From positions 21,323,501 to 21,387,500 of the forward strand of contig NC_088110.1 in the NCBI RefSeq assembly GCF_036370855.1: 64,000 bases of DNA, in the 5' to 3' direction. The position numbers were made by a program, and so were the translations under genes. The first letter of the stretch is position 1, and each line of letters starts with the position of its first letter. The notes beneath the pieces were generated by a model. It was not told where the DNA came from and did not search any database. It saw only the letters and a program-made list of their open reading frames with translations. This DNA is from Dromaius novaehollandiae (taxonomy: Eukaryota > Chordata > Aves > Casuariiformes > Dromaiidae). Of the stretch, positions 61,701 through 64,000 are shown piece by piece.

Positions 61701-64000
61701 GAACTTTGGCACTTGCAAAAGAAGTCAAACTTGATCTCTTGAAGATAGCAGAGTTAAATTATAAATGAACTTTGTTCATGTTTTGGGGTCTAGTAAACAC
61801 AACAGTCATTGTACCTCTTTTTAATGCTGTTTGGCTCTGTATTTAGTATTTTGGATATATATTTCCATTTTTACAAACCATCTACAGTCACCTTCAACTA
61901 ACTCCTGCAAAAATGTTGTCACTCAATTAAACTGATCATCTTGTAGCATGAGCTCAGCACAAAATTTCTTTGACTATAAAAGGTATAGTCTTAACCTTCA
62001 CACTGATGCTCTTTTATAAATGTATTGTTCAGCTCCACATTTAATTGGTTCCTCTAGTCTTTTTTTCTCTGTGACAGCCCCAGCTTTGCAGTTACTCACC
62101 TGATTTGTCTTCTGTTTTTATCGGATTGCCATATATGGCTAAAAAAAGTCTCAGCGTAATCACAACTGCATCCTTAGGTAGTCATAAAGGAAGTTCTGAG
62201 TTTTGCAAGAGCCTTTGCACTTCTCTTTACAAACCCCCCTGCCAACTCCCTTTTATAAAGGGAAGAAAAGAAAAGGGTGTGCTATAGAGGTGATTCTGAT
62301 TATGAGTAAAAATGGCAATATGTAGTATCTTAGAAAATGTAGCTCAGATGGGATAAACCCTGCATGTCATAGCCTGTTTGCTTAGCAGAGAGAATTGGGC
62401 AGGATACCTTGCTGAAGTCCTCTCTGGGAGGAATCACAAAGAGTTTTTTGGGGGGTCAGAGAGGGTTCTCTCACCAAGTTTTCTATGAATAAAAATCATA
62501 TGAGATAGGCAGTTTGTTTCCTTCATCTGGTGTAAATCTAACTTGTATCACTGGTCAACATTTGCTGCATTTCCAGTTGTTTGATCTAATAGAAAATCAG
62601 TAGAATTGCAGTAGATATGATTATATGCAGCATGTGTTGCCTTGAGCAAGTAATTTTAACTCTCCTTTGTCTTGTTGTTCTCTAGGATTTTGAGAGGACT
62701 AAAAGTCTGCACAACACAAGCACCAGAAAAGTGCTATACTTTATTATTTGTAACTCAGCAAGTGTGATCAAATAGCTCTGTCAAAAATCCAGACTGCTGC
62801 TTACAGGATCTTTCTGCATAAATTGATGGGCTCATACTTCACTGTAACTGTTTTCACAGCCCTGTGTTCGGAAGGAAGTATTTCAGTACAGGCGTTAATG
62901 ATACCGATGTATGATAAGGGATGCAAGCCGTTTCCCTTCACTGTCTAGGCTGTGCGTGGCCAAGTCCCACAGAAAGGACAACAGTAATGTTAAGCCACAA
63001 TGACATCTCTGAGCAGTCTGATCTTTTTTTGATCGAACACATGGCTAGGCTATCTCCTTTTAAGTCACTAGAGCAGCACTAGGGAGTCTATTCTCAGGAG
63101 TATGTGTGGTAGGAGCAGGTCTTTAAAAGGGATGAAGTGAGGGTGTGCTCAGAAACATAGACTTTTAAGAGCCATAGCTCTGAATCCTAAAGATGGAGAT
63201 AAAAATGATCTTTTTTCTTTCTTTTTTTCTTTTTTAAGGAAAGGTGGGAGAAAAAAGACAACTCGGCTGTAATGGTGCATATCCATTGACATTTCTCAGT
63301 TGTGTAAATATGAATAACACGATAGCTTGATGTCTCTCTTTCTGGGTTTTCTGAAGGTAAATGCCTTCAAGTTCCCTAGCTCCATCCAGTGACAAGACTA
63401 GCTGGTGAGCCACCCTGAGCTCTGACATTTCCCAATTCCCAGGTTTTAATACTTACATTAGCTAAAGTTAATACACTTTTAACATAGTTGTAGATTTATG
63501 ACTTATTTCATAACAAAGCCTGTGACCCAGGTTGGAATATGAGATCTTCTGCTATAATCTTTGTATAAACTAGAGTAAATTTAACAGGGCAAATCATCCT
63601 TAACAGGGGAACCTTTTCCATGAAATATGCAATCTGTGATGCTTAGAAACTATAAACAACCACATCTGTTTATTTTCTGCTTAGCCCAAGCCTAGTTTGA
63701 ATGAAATACACCAGATAACTCACTATATTAACTAACTCTTTCATATTGTTTACAAAAATTTATAATCAGTGTTTAATAAAAAACTGTAGGGAGGTAGAGC
63801 AAGCATCTGCAATCCTAACTGACGAAAGGAGTCAGATGCGAGGACTCTGTCTCTGCCTGAATATAAACAGTCTTTTTTTTCCCCCCTCTAGAATTTGTTG
63901 AGGGTTTTTGTTCTGATGAGAAAGTTTCCTATAGAGTGTTACAATTCATAACTTTAGCTGTTTCCACTTACACTACTTCAGGATGAAAAGCAGAGTATCT
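58760..64000. other. Region upstream of MEAK7, no gene seen
   Basis: About 5.2 kb without a convincing exon on either strand. A small CpG-rich patch lies at 59170-59400; the rest is A/T-rich. In human the next gene is COTL1, but no coactosin-like coding sequence was recognised here. Confidence 0.6.

Noticed and set aside
58760-64000. Search for COTL1, the next gene in human synteny
   Set aside because: No coactosin-like coding sequence was seen on either strand; it probably lies beyond the right edge.

Overview
This is a 64 kb stretch of vertebrate nuclear DNA: intron-split genes with GT-AG splice sites, CpG islands at promoters, AATAAA poly(A) signals, and old MIR-like and CR1-like repeats. 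Protein similarity, compact introns, low repeat load and a CR1-like fragment suggest a sauropsid, most likely a bird; a crocodilian or turtle is not excluded. The gene order WFDC1 (+), ATP2C2 (+), MEAK7/TLDC1 (-) is the same as on human 16q24.1.

Region by region. At 1-435 there is an unidentified open segment ending in a stop, followed by a possible poly(A) signal. At 1349-8062 lie coding exons 2-6 of WFDC1, a secreted whey-acidic-protein-domain factor; its signal-peptide exon is not visible and probably lies left of the window. From 8063 to about 16300 there is no convincing coding exon; a splice donor just after the WFDC1 stop and a good poly(A) signal at 11736 suggest a spliced 3'UTR. A CpG island (about 14.6-16.7 kb) leads into ATP2C2, whose 27 coding exons (16418-43590) join into a 945-residue Golgi/secretory-pathway Ca2+/Mn2+-ATPase (SPCA2) with all P-type ATPase motifs intact. 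Its poly(A) signal is at 43974. MEAK7 runs toward it on the minus strand: seven coding exons (56513 down to 47210) give a 469-residue TLDc protein with an N-myristoylation-type start. Its CpG-island promoter is near 58.0-58.7 kb. From 58.7 to 64 kb I see no coding exon.

The three genes do not form one pathway. They are an old syntenic block: an extracellular protease-inhibitor-like protein, a secretory-pathway cation pump and a lysosome-associated mTOR-signalling protein. ATP2C2 and MEAK7 are convergent, with 3' ends about 1.4 kb apart.

The most notable non-coding structures are: a five-copy tandem array with an exact 29-bp period, each copy carrying a YY1-like ATGGCG core, in the MEAK7 CpG island; a C-rich G4-type tract beside it; two non-canonical GC-AG introns within MEAK7; and a probable 3'UTR intron in WFDC1. 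I found no evidence of an undescribed multi-gene system.
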